Source: Pomphorhynchus laevis (lineage: Eukaryota > Acanthocephala > Palaeacanthocephala > Echinorhynchida > Pomphorhynchidae). Taken from it: a stretch of 64,000 nt of DNA. The stretch lies in NCBI GenBank assembly GCA_012934845.2, contig WNNJ02003431.1, positions 248,001 through 312,000 on the forward strand, given 5' to 3'. Below the pieces are notes generated by a model. The model had not been told where the DNA came from. It saw nothing but the letters and a program-made list of their open reading frames with translations, and did not search any database. Shown here piece by piece: positions 19,075 through 28,373 of this stretch. Each line of letters starts with the position of its first letter. Positions within the stretch are counted from its first letter, which is position 1. The position numbers were made by a program, and so were the translations under genes.

Positions 19075-20018
19075 GTATATATCTAGATATGAACATTAAA
19101 TTAACATCAATTAAAACTACTTTTAATTTATATCGTAAAGATGATATATTTAAATTTACAAGAAGCATATTTTTGCATGAGCATTCATGCATACCATACA
19201 ATATAAAATATAATACATTAAATAATGAAATTTTAAGAATTGCAACAATATGTAATGATATTGGCTTTCTTCAAAATCATTTAAATAATTTAATAGATGC
19301 ATTAAAATTATTTCATTAATATTGAAATTTACAACGTCAGATAATATTAAATATAAAATTTTAAGAATTGCAACAATATGTAATGATATTGGCTTTCTTC
19401 AAAATCATTTAAATAATTTAATAGATACATATTTTAAACTAGGTTACTATAAAAATACCATCAAACAGAAAATAGTAAAATATATAAATCAACACAATAC
19501 TATAAAGAATAAATTTAAACTCTTAAATGGCAAATTTTTATGGATGGATAATAAATAATATACTTTGCATTAGAATACGATACTAGATAGTATTATCAGA
19601 GGAAATACATCATTAGCATGTATTTGGCCCCGCTGCTATGTTGGGTAGAGGAGTTAGGGGCCGAAACCTGATAGCATAGCAGTTCCTCCTGATGACCTCT
19701 AATTCTTATTCTGATACATCGTCTGTTATTTATTAGTCAATTCAGAAAAATTACTTTTATTTTAAATTTCAATATTTTATTTTAACTTTATATAAGTTAT
19801 ATAAAATCTTATAATAATTAATTATATTTTTTAGTTTAAGCCATTTTTTAAAACGCTACAATTCGTGAATATTAATTACAATCGAAATATTAATTACAAT
19901 TATTTATAATTATTTATTATCTAATTATTAAATTTTGATTTATTGATTAAACATTATTATTTTTATTTATTTATTTTTATTCTATAATTATATTAAATAC
20001 GTAGACTCAGTTAGCTGA
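19075..20018 (+). mobile_element. Naiad fragment with internal duplication
   Basis: It starts inside the RT at the equivalent of 10675 (ATATCTAGATATGAACATTA), is nearly identical to the full copy through the stop at 19556-19558, keeps the whole structured tail (about 19596-19700), and ends at TACGTAGACTCAGTTAGCTG near 20018. About 80 bp of coding sequence (19222-19300) is repeated at 19352-19432 with a scrambled junction between. The copy is 5'-truncated, as usual for target-primed insertion, and lies in the BRX1 intron, antisense to the gene. Confidence 0.9.
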
Positions 20019-20246
20019 ATTTATATATTCGACAGATACATTTAAATAGAAAACGAATAATATTAATCACAATAAAACCTGATAAAATCGGTTGTAATAT
20101 ATTCATATTATGCAAAGAAATGAGATATCATTATGAAGTGACGATATATACAATAAAATAATTTTAATGTTATCAAACACTCTGTGTGAAGTGGGACGCT
20201 AATACAAAAATGTAAAAAAGATGATATCAATTAATAAGATGATTAC

Positions 20247-21022
20247 CTTGGTCCTATTTCTGCCAATTTACCGAGCTTTGAGTCGATTATCTGGTAATTT
20301 CGAAACCATATTCTACCGTCAATCCACGAAAAAGTGAACACGTGATCGATGAAGGGTTGAGAGCGAGGATGATTTTTTGGGCATCCAAAACATTGTACGA
20401 GCAACTCCTTTATTAAAGTTAAATGTACATTATTTTTAGTTTCTTCAAACCGTTTATCAAACGATAATATTGGTCTACTTGCACGAAGACAGTTTCCAGT
20501 CATTCTCAATTCTTCCATTGAATGTACGTTCTGGACGAAAAATTTAACTGTTGGTCCGTCAGGCCCAGCAGCAGCCCATAAATATAGATCTTTCTTCTTT
20601 CGCATCTCGAAGAACAATACTTTATTACAGTTCCTTTCGTCCATATTTTCCTTTATTACAACATTTAGATCACGCTTAGTATCCAATTTCGCACCGCATC
20701 TTGAATGTGGTAGAAGCCCATTTAAATTTTTCATCACATGTCGTGCTAGACAGCTTATACCACGACTGCTAAATATAAGCAGACGCTGCTCGTTGATCCA
20801 AGATGTTGAATTATCGGTTACGGATTTTATTAATTTAACTTTATTATCATTTGAACTGCTATCACATTTAATTAAGTCTACAGCTTTCTTGTGCTTTTGG
20901 CTCTTCTTAAGCTTTTTAACCTTTAATTTTGTTGATTTATGTTTACTGTAATTGGTGTGTTTGCTTTGCTTGCTGGGAAGTTTCGTTGCGTTCTTTAATA
21001 TCTTGTTTGTGTTATTTGACAT
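20247..21022 (-). CDS. BRX1: BRX1 ribosome biogenesis factor, exon 1 (coding)
   Basis: This exon encodes the N-terminal and central part of Brix1, the nucleolar factor needed for 60S subunit and 5S/5.8S rRNA processing. The start is ATG at 21022 (MSNNTNK), because the open frame above it has no other ATG; CGTGTCTTATAG just upstream looks like a splice acceptor, so a 5' UTR intron is likely. A Lys-rich tail of about 40 residues is followed by the Brix domain: NEQRLLIFSSRG, HVMKNLNGLLPHS, NCNKVLFFEMRKKKDLYLW, VKFFVQNVHSMEELRMTGN, LRASRPILSFD, HPRSQPFIDHVFTFSW, DGRIWFRNYQI and LAEIGPR, all in the order of human BRIX1. The exon ends at AG|GTAATC (20247/20246). Confidence 0.92.
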
Positions 21023-21218
21023 TGGAAACAATCTATAAGACACGACATGGAGAAACAATAGTAGACTTGACTTGCAAGCAATTAAGTTAAGGCTTAATTA
21101 AATAATATGTTAACCATTTTAGGGGTTAAATTTGAAACTGAATTATGATTCAACTTGAAAATGTTTGCTGATTTTTATTACTACAAAGCAAATATTTACA
21201 CTAAATACGTATTTATTA

Positions 21219-21242
21219 ACATAGCAGTTTCTCCTGATGACC
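21219..21242 (+). repeat. 24-bp scrap of the Naiad tail
   Basis: AACATAGCAGTTTCTCCTGA then TGACC matches the Naiad 3' region at 11143-11166 with one or two differences. There is no further similarity on either side. Confidence 0.45.
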
Positions 21243-21391
21243 AAAAACAATTTCTTGACAAGAAAAAAAGTACACAAGATTTTTCTTATCAGACACTGGT
21301 CCGGGTCTCGGGTCGTGAAGGCAGTGTACAAACCAAACTTCTTCAGACATTGCGATCCTGAGCGACAAACCAGATTTCTCTTTTAGATAGA

Positions 21392-22190
21392 TCAAAGCGT
21401 TCTTCGGCCAGTTTCGAGATTTAATTTCTCAACTGGTATCGACGTATACCTCGAGGTCTCTTTACAGAGAATCCAACCTGGAAAACTCTCCGCGGTAGGC
21501 GATCCCTCAACATCCTCCAAACGTGTACTAGCCACCTCATCTGACTTTATTCGGTGTGAAGAAGCAGCGACTTCGAGCCTATTCCGAATGACCGAATTTT
21601 TGACCTTATCTCTAAGGCTAAGACCGGGCATACCGTGAATAAACATCATTTCGATTGCCTGTATTCGAGATATTATACTTACGGTCATAACCCAAAGCTC
21701 ATGACCATAGGTTAAGATAGAAACTAAGATTGCGTCGTAAACCGAAAGCTTGGCCTGAAGACTCAACTCCGCTTCACGACTACAAATCTGTACAAAAAAC
21801 GCATCGCTGCGTTAGCTGTACAAATCCGCTTGTCAATCTCCCCGATTTTCTTGCTGTCCCTAGAGGACAATAATCTAATATACTTGAAGTCTCCCAGATA
21901 AGGAAGAACCTTTTCCCCAATCCGGATTGACATTGGCACCTGAATCCGAGACAAACACACAGATACAGTCTTAGAGGTACTAACCAACATCCCTGCATTT
22001 TGGCATTCCATCATAAATCGATCTAGTAGGCACTGTAAGTCCTCAGGGCAAAAAGCCAACAAGACAACATCATCTGCAAAGGCAGAGATGGTATCCTGCT
22101 GGAATCGCACGGAAGACCGACATCAGTCAGAGCAGCCCGTCTCGTAGTTTTGTCTATGTAAACAAAGAACAAAATTGGAGACAAAGAATA
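21392..22190 (-). pseudogene. Non-LTR reverse transcriptase fragment (another LINE)
   Basis: 22110-21763 reads TISAFADDVVLLAFCPEDLQ and LVSTSKTVS, the catalytic YADD-type block with Phe in the first position, then SIRIGEKVLPYL. After a frame change 21766-21392 reads KLSVYDAILVSILTYGHELW and LSLRDKVKNSVIR, the typical post-RT region of many animal LINEs. The upstream part is represented only by a few residues around 22190, and endonuclease and ORF1 are absent. It resembles neither family A nor the CR1 copies closely, so it is a separate, dead LINE lineage. Confidence 0.7.
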
Positions 22191-22422
22191 ATCCTGATAT
22201 TTTTTAATGTAAAATTTAAATTTTTACATTTTTAAATGTGAAATTTAAAAAACAAAAATATCAAAATGAATATGAATAGGTATGTAAAATAAATCCTGGA
22301 GTATTGACACAAATTGAAGTAGAATAACAATGGTATAACTGAGGGGGTGAGTAAGATACGTTTTTGAAAACATTACGTTCGAAGATTACACTGGTGGCAA
22401 AAATGTGTATAAATTTAGTGAG

Positions 22423-22694
22423 TTCTTTCAGTGGTCGGTTTGATATTATCCTCGTGTGGTTGTTTGAGTCCTATCAGCATCACTGTACACTACAATCAGC
22501 GTGAGTGGACCTCATCAGCAGTTAGCCCATGGCCACATTTCAAGTACAGCAGAAACAGTAACAGGACCGAAACACGAAATGTAGGCGTGGGCTAACTGCT
22601 GATGAGGTCCATCCAAGCTGATTGTAGTGTACTGTGATGCTGATAGGATTCAAACAACGACACGAGCATAATATCAAACCGACCACTGAAAGAA
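22423..22694. mobile_element. Foldback element with 107-bp inverted arms
   Basis: The left arm 22423-22529 (TTCTTTCAGTGGTCGG...TTAGCCCA) and right arm 22588-22694 are inverted copies with only a few differences, around a 58-bp loop. AATTTAGTGAG stands directly left of the left arm (22412-22422) and again at 22724, 29 bp right of the right arm. There is no coding capacity. It is probably a non-autonomous DNA element. Confidence 0.75.
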
Positions 22695-22921
22695 TACAAC
22701 TTGTGTAAGCAATGAATATTCATAATTTAGTGAGTATTAATAAATTAACCATTTTATTAATTATTTTGTATTAATGATAATTAATACATAATACATTAAT
22801 TTATTATCAAATTATAAAAAGAGTAATTTGTAATGCTAATTAGTAAATGAAGATTCAAAATATTCTAGCAATTAGAAAATGTTTAAATGATAAAAGTTAT
22901 GATCTGCAATAAATTTTTTAA

Positions 22922-23368
22922 TTGATAAATTTCAAAAAGGTTATATTTTTATTATCTAATTCAAAGTTATATTTTTATCAACTTTTTAAAGTTTCTCTAA
23001 AAAGTTTAAACTTTAAGAAAACTAGAAGATCGAGAAACAAAACCAAAACCAACATACAAGCACTCAATCCTTCTGATTTAATACAGCCTAATCTAATACA
23101 ATCATGGTACAGCACACCAATAATTGGTCCGATATTACATTCTAATTACATTAATCCTAATAGTTTGGATAAACAACTACAATATAATGTTCATTACAAT
23201 GACGGTATGCCGTCATTACCGATTGACTATCTTAATCATGCTGGTGGTTTAATTATGCCTCAAATTTCGAAGGACGATAATCGCGATACAAATCATCATC
23301 AAAATACTTTTATCAAATTAAATCGCACATTTTGCGACTTGAATATTTTTCAACGAGAAAAATTTTAA
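22922..23368 (+). CDS. Hypothetical open frame, possibly an exon
   Basis: The 149-codon open stretch begins at a TTG, not an ATG, so as it stands it is not a complete gene. The content is KTRRSRNKTKT, then an Asn/Pro/Ile-rich segment (LNPSDLIQPNLIQSWYSTP, YNDGMPSLPIDYLNHAGG) ending FQREKF. It has no family that I recognise, and no repeat match within the window. It could be an exon entered by splicing (a CTTTTTAAAG/TTTCTC junction lies early in it) or chance. Antisense to its neighbours. Confidence 0.25.
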   Translation: MINFKKVIFLLSNSKLYFYQLFKVSLKSLNFKKTRRSRNKTKTNIQALNPSDLIQPNLIQSWYSTPIIGPILHSNYINPNSLDKQLQYNVHYNDGMPSLPIDYLNHAGGLIMPQISKDDNRDTNHHQNTFIKLNRTFCDLNIFQREKF

Positions 23369-23399
23369 ATTACAAAATTTGTTATTTTGATTATAAAAA

Positions 23400-23953
23400 T
23401 TGTAAATACTAAACTTTATTCAATCGATAAATGTTTGATACGATATTTTAAAATGCATAACATTTGCTAGGATTAAAAATATTTATTGAAATTCGTAGTA
23501 TAAATTAAAATCTTCTACTTATGTTTCCGTACACATTTCTAAAGTCAGTTAAGTTGAAGTAGATAAACAGGAGATTTTGAATTACAATTTTGTTTTCCAT
23601 TCACTGTTTGTTAGAAGGTCGTTTAAAATCAGTAAAATTTCGATTAATGCAAAGTTTTTTAATCATTCCATTTTCATAAGAAAAACCTATATTTACTGGC
23701 TTAAAGACCAGTTGATACGATTTTTGAACCGTAATTCAAGGCCAGTTAGCATCAACTTGTCTCAATAGAATTGATGGAACTTTTGAAATAAATAGTCTTG
23801 AAGGAAGTATTCAAAAAGTCCAGTTCCTAAATATAAAAAAAACTTTTACAATTTTTATAATTTTTACACGGCATTTCAAAAGTAGTAATCGAATGAAAAA
23901 TATCTAACAGTTCAATCGTAGCAAACAAAATATATACATTGGAAAGAGTAAGG
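23400..23953. other. Intergenic DNA, THOC1 3' side
   Basis: One 63-codon open frame (23577-23768) has no recognisable content and I do not call it a gene. The THOC1 transcript should end within the last tens of bases. Confidence 0.4.
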
Positions 23954-25483
23954 TTAGGCTTTATTTGGTGGATTAACTACACTTTCATCTTCAGAATAAT
24001 CTACAGCGGATCGCTTTAATGGAGGTTGTCGACAATCTGAAGATATTCGTTCGTAAACAGACGACATATAGTCTTCAACCTTAGGAATATTTCTAGATGC
24101 TGGCTTCGGAGGGCGGCGCCATCGAAACAGTCGAAGAACTTGCCAATCCAATAGCGGTTTCGATTTTCTAACAAGCCTTATTTCATTTTCTGAACACAAT
24201 TTCTGAACACGTTGATATAAGATTGCAGATGAGCTTTTACCAAATTCGACTGTTTCGTTATTCGCGGTTTTAGCAGGCAAATGTGGCACTTGATGAAAGT
24301 TGCTATCATTTTCAGGAAAATTATTGATAACGGTTTTCTCGCTTTTATTATTATCACTTGTTATAATTGGTTCTTTTATAAAACTTGGACATCCGTCATT
24401 TTTCCATCTACTCCATATATTCATATCTCTGCTTAGTATACGGCTGATTTCGCGTTCAAATCGAATGCCATCTGTAGGTGTATCTCGTAGTAGATGCTTC
24501 ACTTGCTGCCGAGCATTATCAATCCAGACAAGCTTATCAGCACTTAAATTCTCGGGACGGAATTTCACCGGACCCCGTAGATAGTCAAATAGTATCAGAA
24601 ATTGGATCAATATATGACGACGAATCACTGGGTCAGAAAGTTGCATGTCAAGTAGATTTTCACTAGTAAGATATTTTGGTAGAGATGAAATTTTATTTGA
24701 GGACGAAGTAGACAACTTAAAGCTAGCAAAAACGTTTAGCACTTCTGACGAGCAACTTGAAAAGCTTTTCCATCCTTCAGTGTTCAAGCATAAATTCGGA
24801 TCCGCGAAGAAGGCTTGCAAACTCCAAAATCTACGATGCAGAGCGACATCAATCAAAACACCAGACAAATCCTTAGAAAATATCCCATTTGAACTTGGTA
24901 TCATTGCTGATGTGCCTGAAGAGGCATCACTTGTTGCCGTGCTATCAAATATGGTAACGTTTTCAATGTTAAAGTGACTCATTAGGTTGAGACCAGATTT
25001 TTCAGTAATCGGGTAAAAGTTTGCCAGAAACAATTGAATTCGTCCGCAAAATTCTGTCTTTTGTACTTTTGAAGCACGCTTAAGTAAGTCATTAATAACT
25101 CGCAATAAAATGTTCTTTGTAGTATTGTAGAAAATTGGAAGTTTCCAATTTGATGTATTTTCTTCAATAAGTTTACCGAAAAAGTGTTCGCAGTCGTCAA
25201 GTAAATGTGTACTAAAGGTATCGCCAATTAGCAACACGGGTAAACTGGTACTGACCAGGTTATTACTGGCTGCATCCCATGCGAATTGCAGCAGTGTATT
25301 GATATCATCCAATGCGGCAGAGAGATTCGCTTTTCGGAATGATAACTCGGCTATTTGTCTACTTTCGTCGGTATTATCGTAAGTCTTACAATTAATAAAC
25401 GCTTGCAACTCTTTAACTGACCGAATATCCTTCGAGAGCAAATGACGAGTTAAAGCGTCAATTAATTGCTTGTTTGAATCCAT
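23954..25483 (-). CDS. THOC1: THO complex subunit 1 (THOC1/HPR1)
   Basis: 509 codons, ATG start, one exon. THOC1 is the largest structural partner of THOC2 in the nuclear THO complex that couples transcription to mRNP assembly and export and limits R-loops. Segments that align by memory with human THOC1, in order: FYPITEKSGLN at 156-166 followed by FNIENVTIF; RFWSLQAFF at 218-226; YLTSENLLDMQLSDPVIRRH from about 271; LILFDYLRGPVKF at 296-308; WSRWKNDGCPSF at 357-368; and a C-terminal LLDWQVLRLFRWR helix. The protein is about 150 residues shorter than the human one and the C-terminal death domain is not seen. The tail is acidic/basic low complexity (KRSAVDYSEDESVVNPPNKA). Lack of introns is notable but the frame is intact. 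Confidence 0.9.
   Translation of the reverse strand: MDSNKQLIDALTRHLLSKDIRSVKELQAFINCKTYDNTDESRQIAELSFRKANLSAALDDINTLLQFAWDAASNNLVSTSLPVLLIGDTFSTHLLDDCEHFFGKLIEENTSNWKLPIFYNTTKNILLRVINDLLKRASKVQKTEFCGRIQLFLANFYPITEKSGLNLMSHFNIENVTIFDSTATSDASSGTSAMIPSSNGIFSKDLSGVLIDVALHRRFWSLQAFFADPNLCLNTEGWKSFSSCSSEVLNVFASFKLSTSSSNKISSLPKYLTSENLLDMQLSDPVIRRHILIQFLILFDYLRGPVKFRPENLSADKLVWIDNARQQVKHLLRDTPTDGIRFEREISRILSRDMNIWSRWKNDGCPSFIKEPIITSDNNKSEKTVINNFPENDSNFHQVPHLPAKTANNETVEFGKSSSAILYQRVQKLCSENEIRLVRKSKPLLDWQVLRLFRWRRPPKPASRNIPKVEDYMSSVYERISSDCRQPPLKRSAVDYSEDESVVNPPNKA
23959..23964 (-). promoter_or_regulatory. Poly(A) signal overlapping the end of THOC1
   Basis: AATAAA spans the last Asn-Lys codons, only five bases before the stop codon. 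If used, cleavage 10-30 bases on would leave almost no 3' UTR. No other AATAAA was noticed in the next 60 bases. Confidence 0.45.
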
Positions 25484-25489
25484 CTAAAA

Positions 25490-26744
25490 ATAGATCGGCA
25501 AATTTATAAGCAAATCGTTTACAAGTTAACGTCGCTATATGACTACAAAAAGATACTTTAACAAGCCAGGTTGCTGAAAAGGTGATTCTTTTGCGAAAGA
25601 GTTTGATAAAACTGTTAAAGGTATAAAATCGTATTTTTCTTGATTTTCTCAACAATAATAAAGTTAAATCTAATATACGTCACCAGTAGTTTTAAAGTTA
25701 AATCAACGAATTTCGAAATAAGTACAAAATGTTTTCAATGATTAACAAATTAGATAAAAATAATATACACAATTATATATCAACTGCGGTCAGGATTTTT
25801 CGTGATACTGCGCATTTTCGAAATTAAGCATATAAATTCAATATTCCGAACCCAATCTGATTATAGTTACGTCATCAGCTTTATCAATTAAATGTTTCAG
25901 TTAATCCAAGATAAAAATATTTATATTTATTTCAGTTGCAAAAAAATAAAGTATAAATAAATTTACAAATTAGCGAAATTCAAGATGACGGATACGACGA
26001 TTTCGACAATGTAAATATTGACATTTTCGACGACACTGCACGCTACTCTGATCCGATCTATAAGCCATCAGCAGTATTAACAAGAATATTAACTTGAAAT
26101 ATTTAAAAATATTTATATATTATATCTTTTATTCAAAATGAAAAATTAATTAAGATAATCATATTTTATATAAAGAAATGCGAACCGCATCATCCCGGGG
26201 CACGGCCGTGTTTACGAAGAAGTCCACTTGCTATTGCGACGAAACTACGCTTGCAGCCTGAACATCGTACATTTATAGTTGACAGTTCCCTGTTTTGTAC
26301 GTTTTGATAATTCTGGTGAAGTCTTGGCTATTGATGTTGGGATATAACTTCGTGGATAATACAGACTGATTGTTTTGAGCAATAAGTTTTTGTGACAATA
26401 ATTATTACGTCAGGCGTGCAGCGTCTGTGTGTTTAAATGTGTGCTTAAGAAAGATCGCTAAGTGACAAATTTTACTATTCGTTTATTGTTTTAATTTGAT
26501 GATATCAAGAAAATTGTTTTATCACTCTCAAATGGGAAAAAATATTAATCACAATGTCTGATAAAATCGGACATTGTCTGATAATCATATTTTATATAAA
26601 GAAATAATTATAATCTTTATAAAGATAGACTTTATAAAAGTGTATTTATAATATCTGAAGTGTATAAGATCTGAATTTGAATCAAAGATGTAAGTTAATC
26701 AGGCAACTAGATCAATGTCATGAAGCTTAATAATAATACAATAA
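25490..26744. other. Intergenic DNA with a GC-rich block and a possible small exon
   Basis: 25968-26096 (+) is open and acidic (GYDDFDNVNIDIFDDTARYS...LTRILT), preceded at about 25935 by TTTATTTCAG; it may be a last exon but has no start or known family. 26180-26450 is clearly richer in G+C than its flanks and starts CGAACCGCATCATCCCGGGG; nothing is recognised in it. TCTGATAAAATCGG near 26550 and CATATTTTATATAAAGAAAT at 26160 and 26588 are small dispersed repeats, with a relative at about 20075. Confidence 0.35.
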
Positions 26745-27460
26745 TTTATTTAACGTGGCAAATGCGTGCAAAATGCACGCTTACATGACCACTAACAAAC
26801 AAAAAAGAACATCAAAAGTCACAGATAATTAGTTAATTGTTGAAATGGAATTGGATTTGGCGTTTGAAGCACGGCATAGATGTTGATTGGCGGATATGAA
26901 TAGGCAGTTGATTCCACAAGAGAGGAGCAGCCACAACGAAGGAGCGGAAGCCAAAAGAGGTAGAGTAGATTGGGACATGTAAAAGAAGGGAATTACGGGA
27001 ACGCAGAGCACAATACACAGTACGAGAATTGTCGAGAAAAGGAAGGTTGAGAAATGAAGGGGTATGAGAAGTTATAAGGCGAAAAGCAATGATAAGAAGA
27101 CGAATTTGAACACGACAATAAATGGTAGGCCAATCAAGAGAAACAAGATAGTGGGATGTATGATCAAAACGACGAAGACGGATGAGAACTCGAACGGCAG
27201 CGTTGATGATGCGTTGTAAAGGAAGAAGAGTGGATTTAGGTTAGTTGGAAAATAGACTAAGACAGTAATCAAGTCTTGAGAAAAGAAGAGAAGATATGAG
27301 AGTCATACAATAAGGGAAATCGATCAATCTACGAACTTGACGGAGATTGCGGAGTATCAAGGTAGATAAGCGTACCTTATCACTAACGAAAGGTTTAAGT
27401 GAAAGTCGGTTCTCGAAATGAAAGCCTAGGAAAACGAGATTATCAACGATAGGAAGAATT
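26745..27460 (-). mobile_element. LINE family A fragment, 3' end (copy A2)
   Basis: A minus-strand, 5'-truncated copy. From the 3' end it shows GTGGCAAAT (26755-26763), the terminal hairpin GCGTGCA/TGCACGC at 26764-26780, then ORF2 C-terminal frames: NSLLLHVPIYSTSFGFRSF and AAPLLWNQLPIHIRQST (27018-26833), then the thumb region up to about 27455 (KPFVSDKVRL-type sequence). It closely resembles 50450-51110. Several frame breaks. Confidence 0.8.
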
Positions 27461-28373
27461 GAAAAATTTAATGATACGAATAATTAAATCTTATTTTTCA
27501 GTGTTTGTTCCACTTCGTTACGGAGTCCGCCTTTTTTCAACTGTCACGCCGATGGGCCTTATTGATGTTTGGTGTTCGTTTGCGCGGAGAACGCGGCTTT
27601 ACCATTATAGTCGCCTTTTACGAAGTTCATTAAGACATCATTTCATAATGTTGATGCGATGGTTTTGCTTTACGGCCGGCTTGTCACGAAGTCTATCGAC
27701 AACCCTCCTCCGTTCTCAGCACGGGCTTGGGATCGGCCATGGCGGAGTTAACGTCATTAGGCTTAAATAATTACTATAATTGTATGAACCAAAATAAATA
27801 TTTTGATATGAACACTTGATGATCGGCTTGTGTATATTAATGATTTCCGTTTTATATTCTTAATCTGCTAATGTATCAATAATCAGCTGATCATTTTGTA
27901 TTTAATTTACCATTTAAATTATTTTAATAATTGTCTCAGATTTTTATACATTGCACTAACTTAACCCTAATTAGCATAAAGTCCAAGCTTTGATCATTTG
28001 ATTTAAAGCACAAGCGTTTCTTCAGGTTAGTATTGAACATACTGAACATAAAATAAGGATTGAATAAATAAGAACCCAGATACAGATGTCTAAAATCAGC
28101 ATTCCTCTTGCGAAATAGGCAATGTCAGTCAGTCTTAGAGATAAAATTCAAAGTATGATAAGCCATGAATCGCTCGAATTACAGCAGATGTTAGTTTAAT
28201 TTTACATTTTACGAATTTAAATCATTTCTGATTTCAAATTAAATTAACGTTGGTAGGAGAAATTATATATTCAATTTGAATTGAAATGCGATGTATTCAG
28301 ATTGTTCAATTTAAATCAAAAGTGCTTTCAAATATTAAAGACGCTAAACGCCGATTAATGTTTCGCTTGCAAA
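27461..28373. other. Intergenic DNA with a motif shared near another LINE end
   Basis: 27713-27749 (CTCAGCACGGGCTTGGGATC...ATGGCGGAGTT) matches 43912-43948 at about 32 of 37 bases. Both stretches lie 0.2-1 kb past the 3' end of a minus-strand family A fragment. The rest shows nothing recognisable. 28286-28373 is open in frame with the PLE fragment that follows, probably by chance. Confidence 0.45.

Larger units (their letters stand above)
17488..20246 (-). other. BRX1 intron, filled with retroelement debris
   Basis: The donor is AG|GTAATC at 20246 and the acceptor TTTAG| at 17488, phase 2. Without the recognisable inserts only a few hundred bases remain, so the ancestral intron was probably short. 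Confidence 0.8.
17256..21022 (-). other. BRX1: BRX1 gene span (two coding exons, one intron)
   Basis: Spliced CDS 21022-20247 plus 17487-17256, 1,008 nt including the stop, 335 residues; the human protein has 353. The intron (20246-17488, 2,759 nt) begins GTAATC and ends TTTAG. It holds debris of an RT element (about 17.9-19.0 kb, same strand) and a Naiad 3' fragment (19.08-20.02 kb, opposite strand), so most of its length is inserted DNA. Confidence 0.85.

Noticed and set aside
21023-21058. N-terminal extension of BRX1 (12 residues)
   Set aside because: It would start at TTG; the first ATG is 21022 and a splice-acceptor-like sequence lies just before it.
24645-24977. 110-codon plus-strand frame across THOC1
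   Set aside because: Antisense shadow of a well-supported coding exon.
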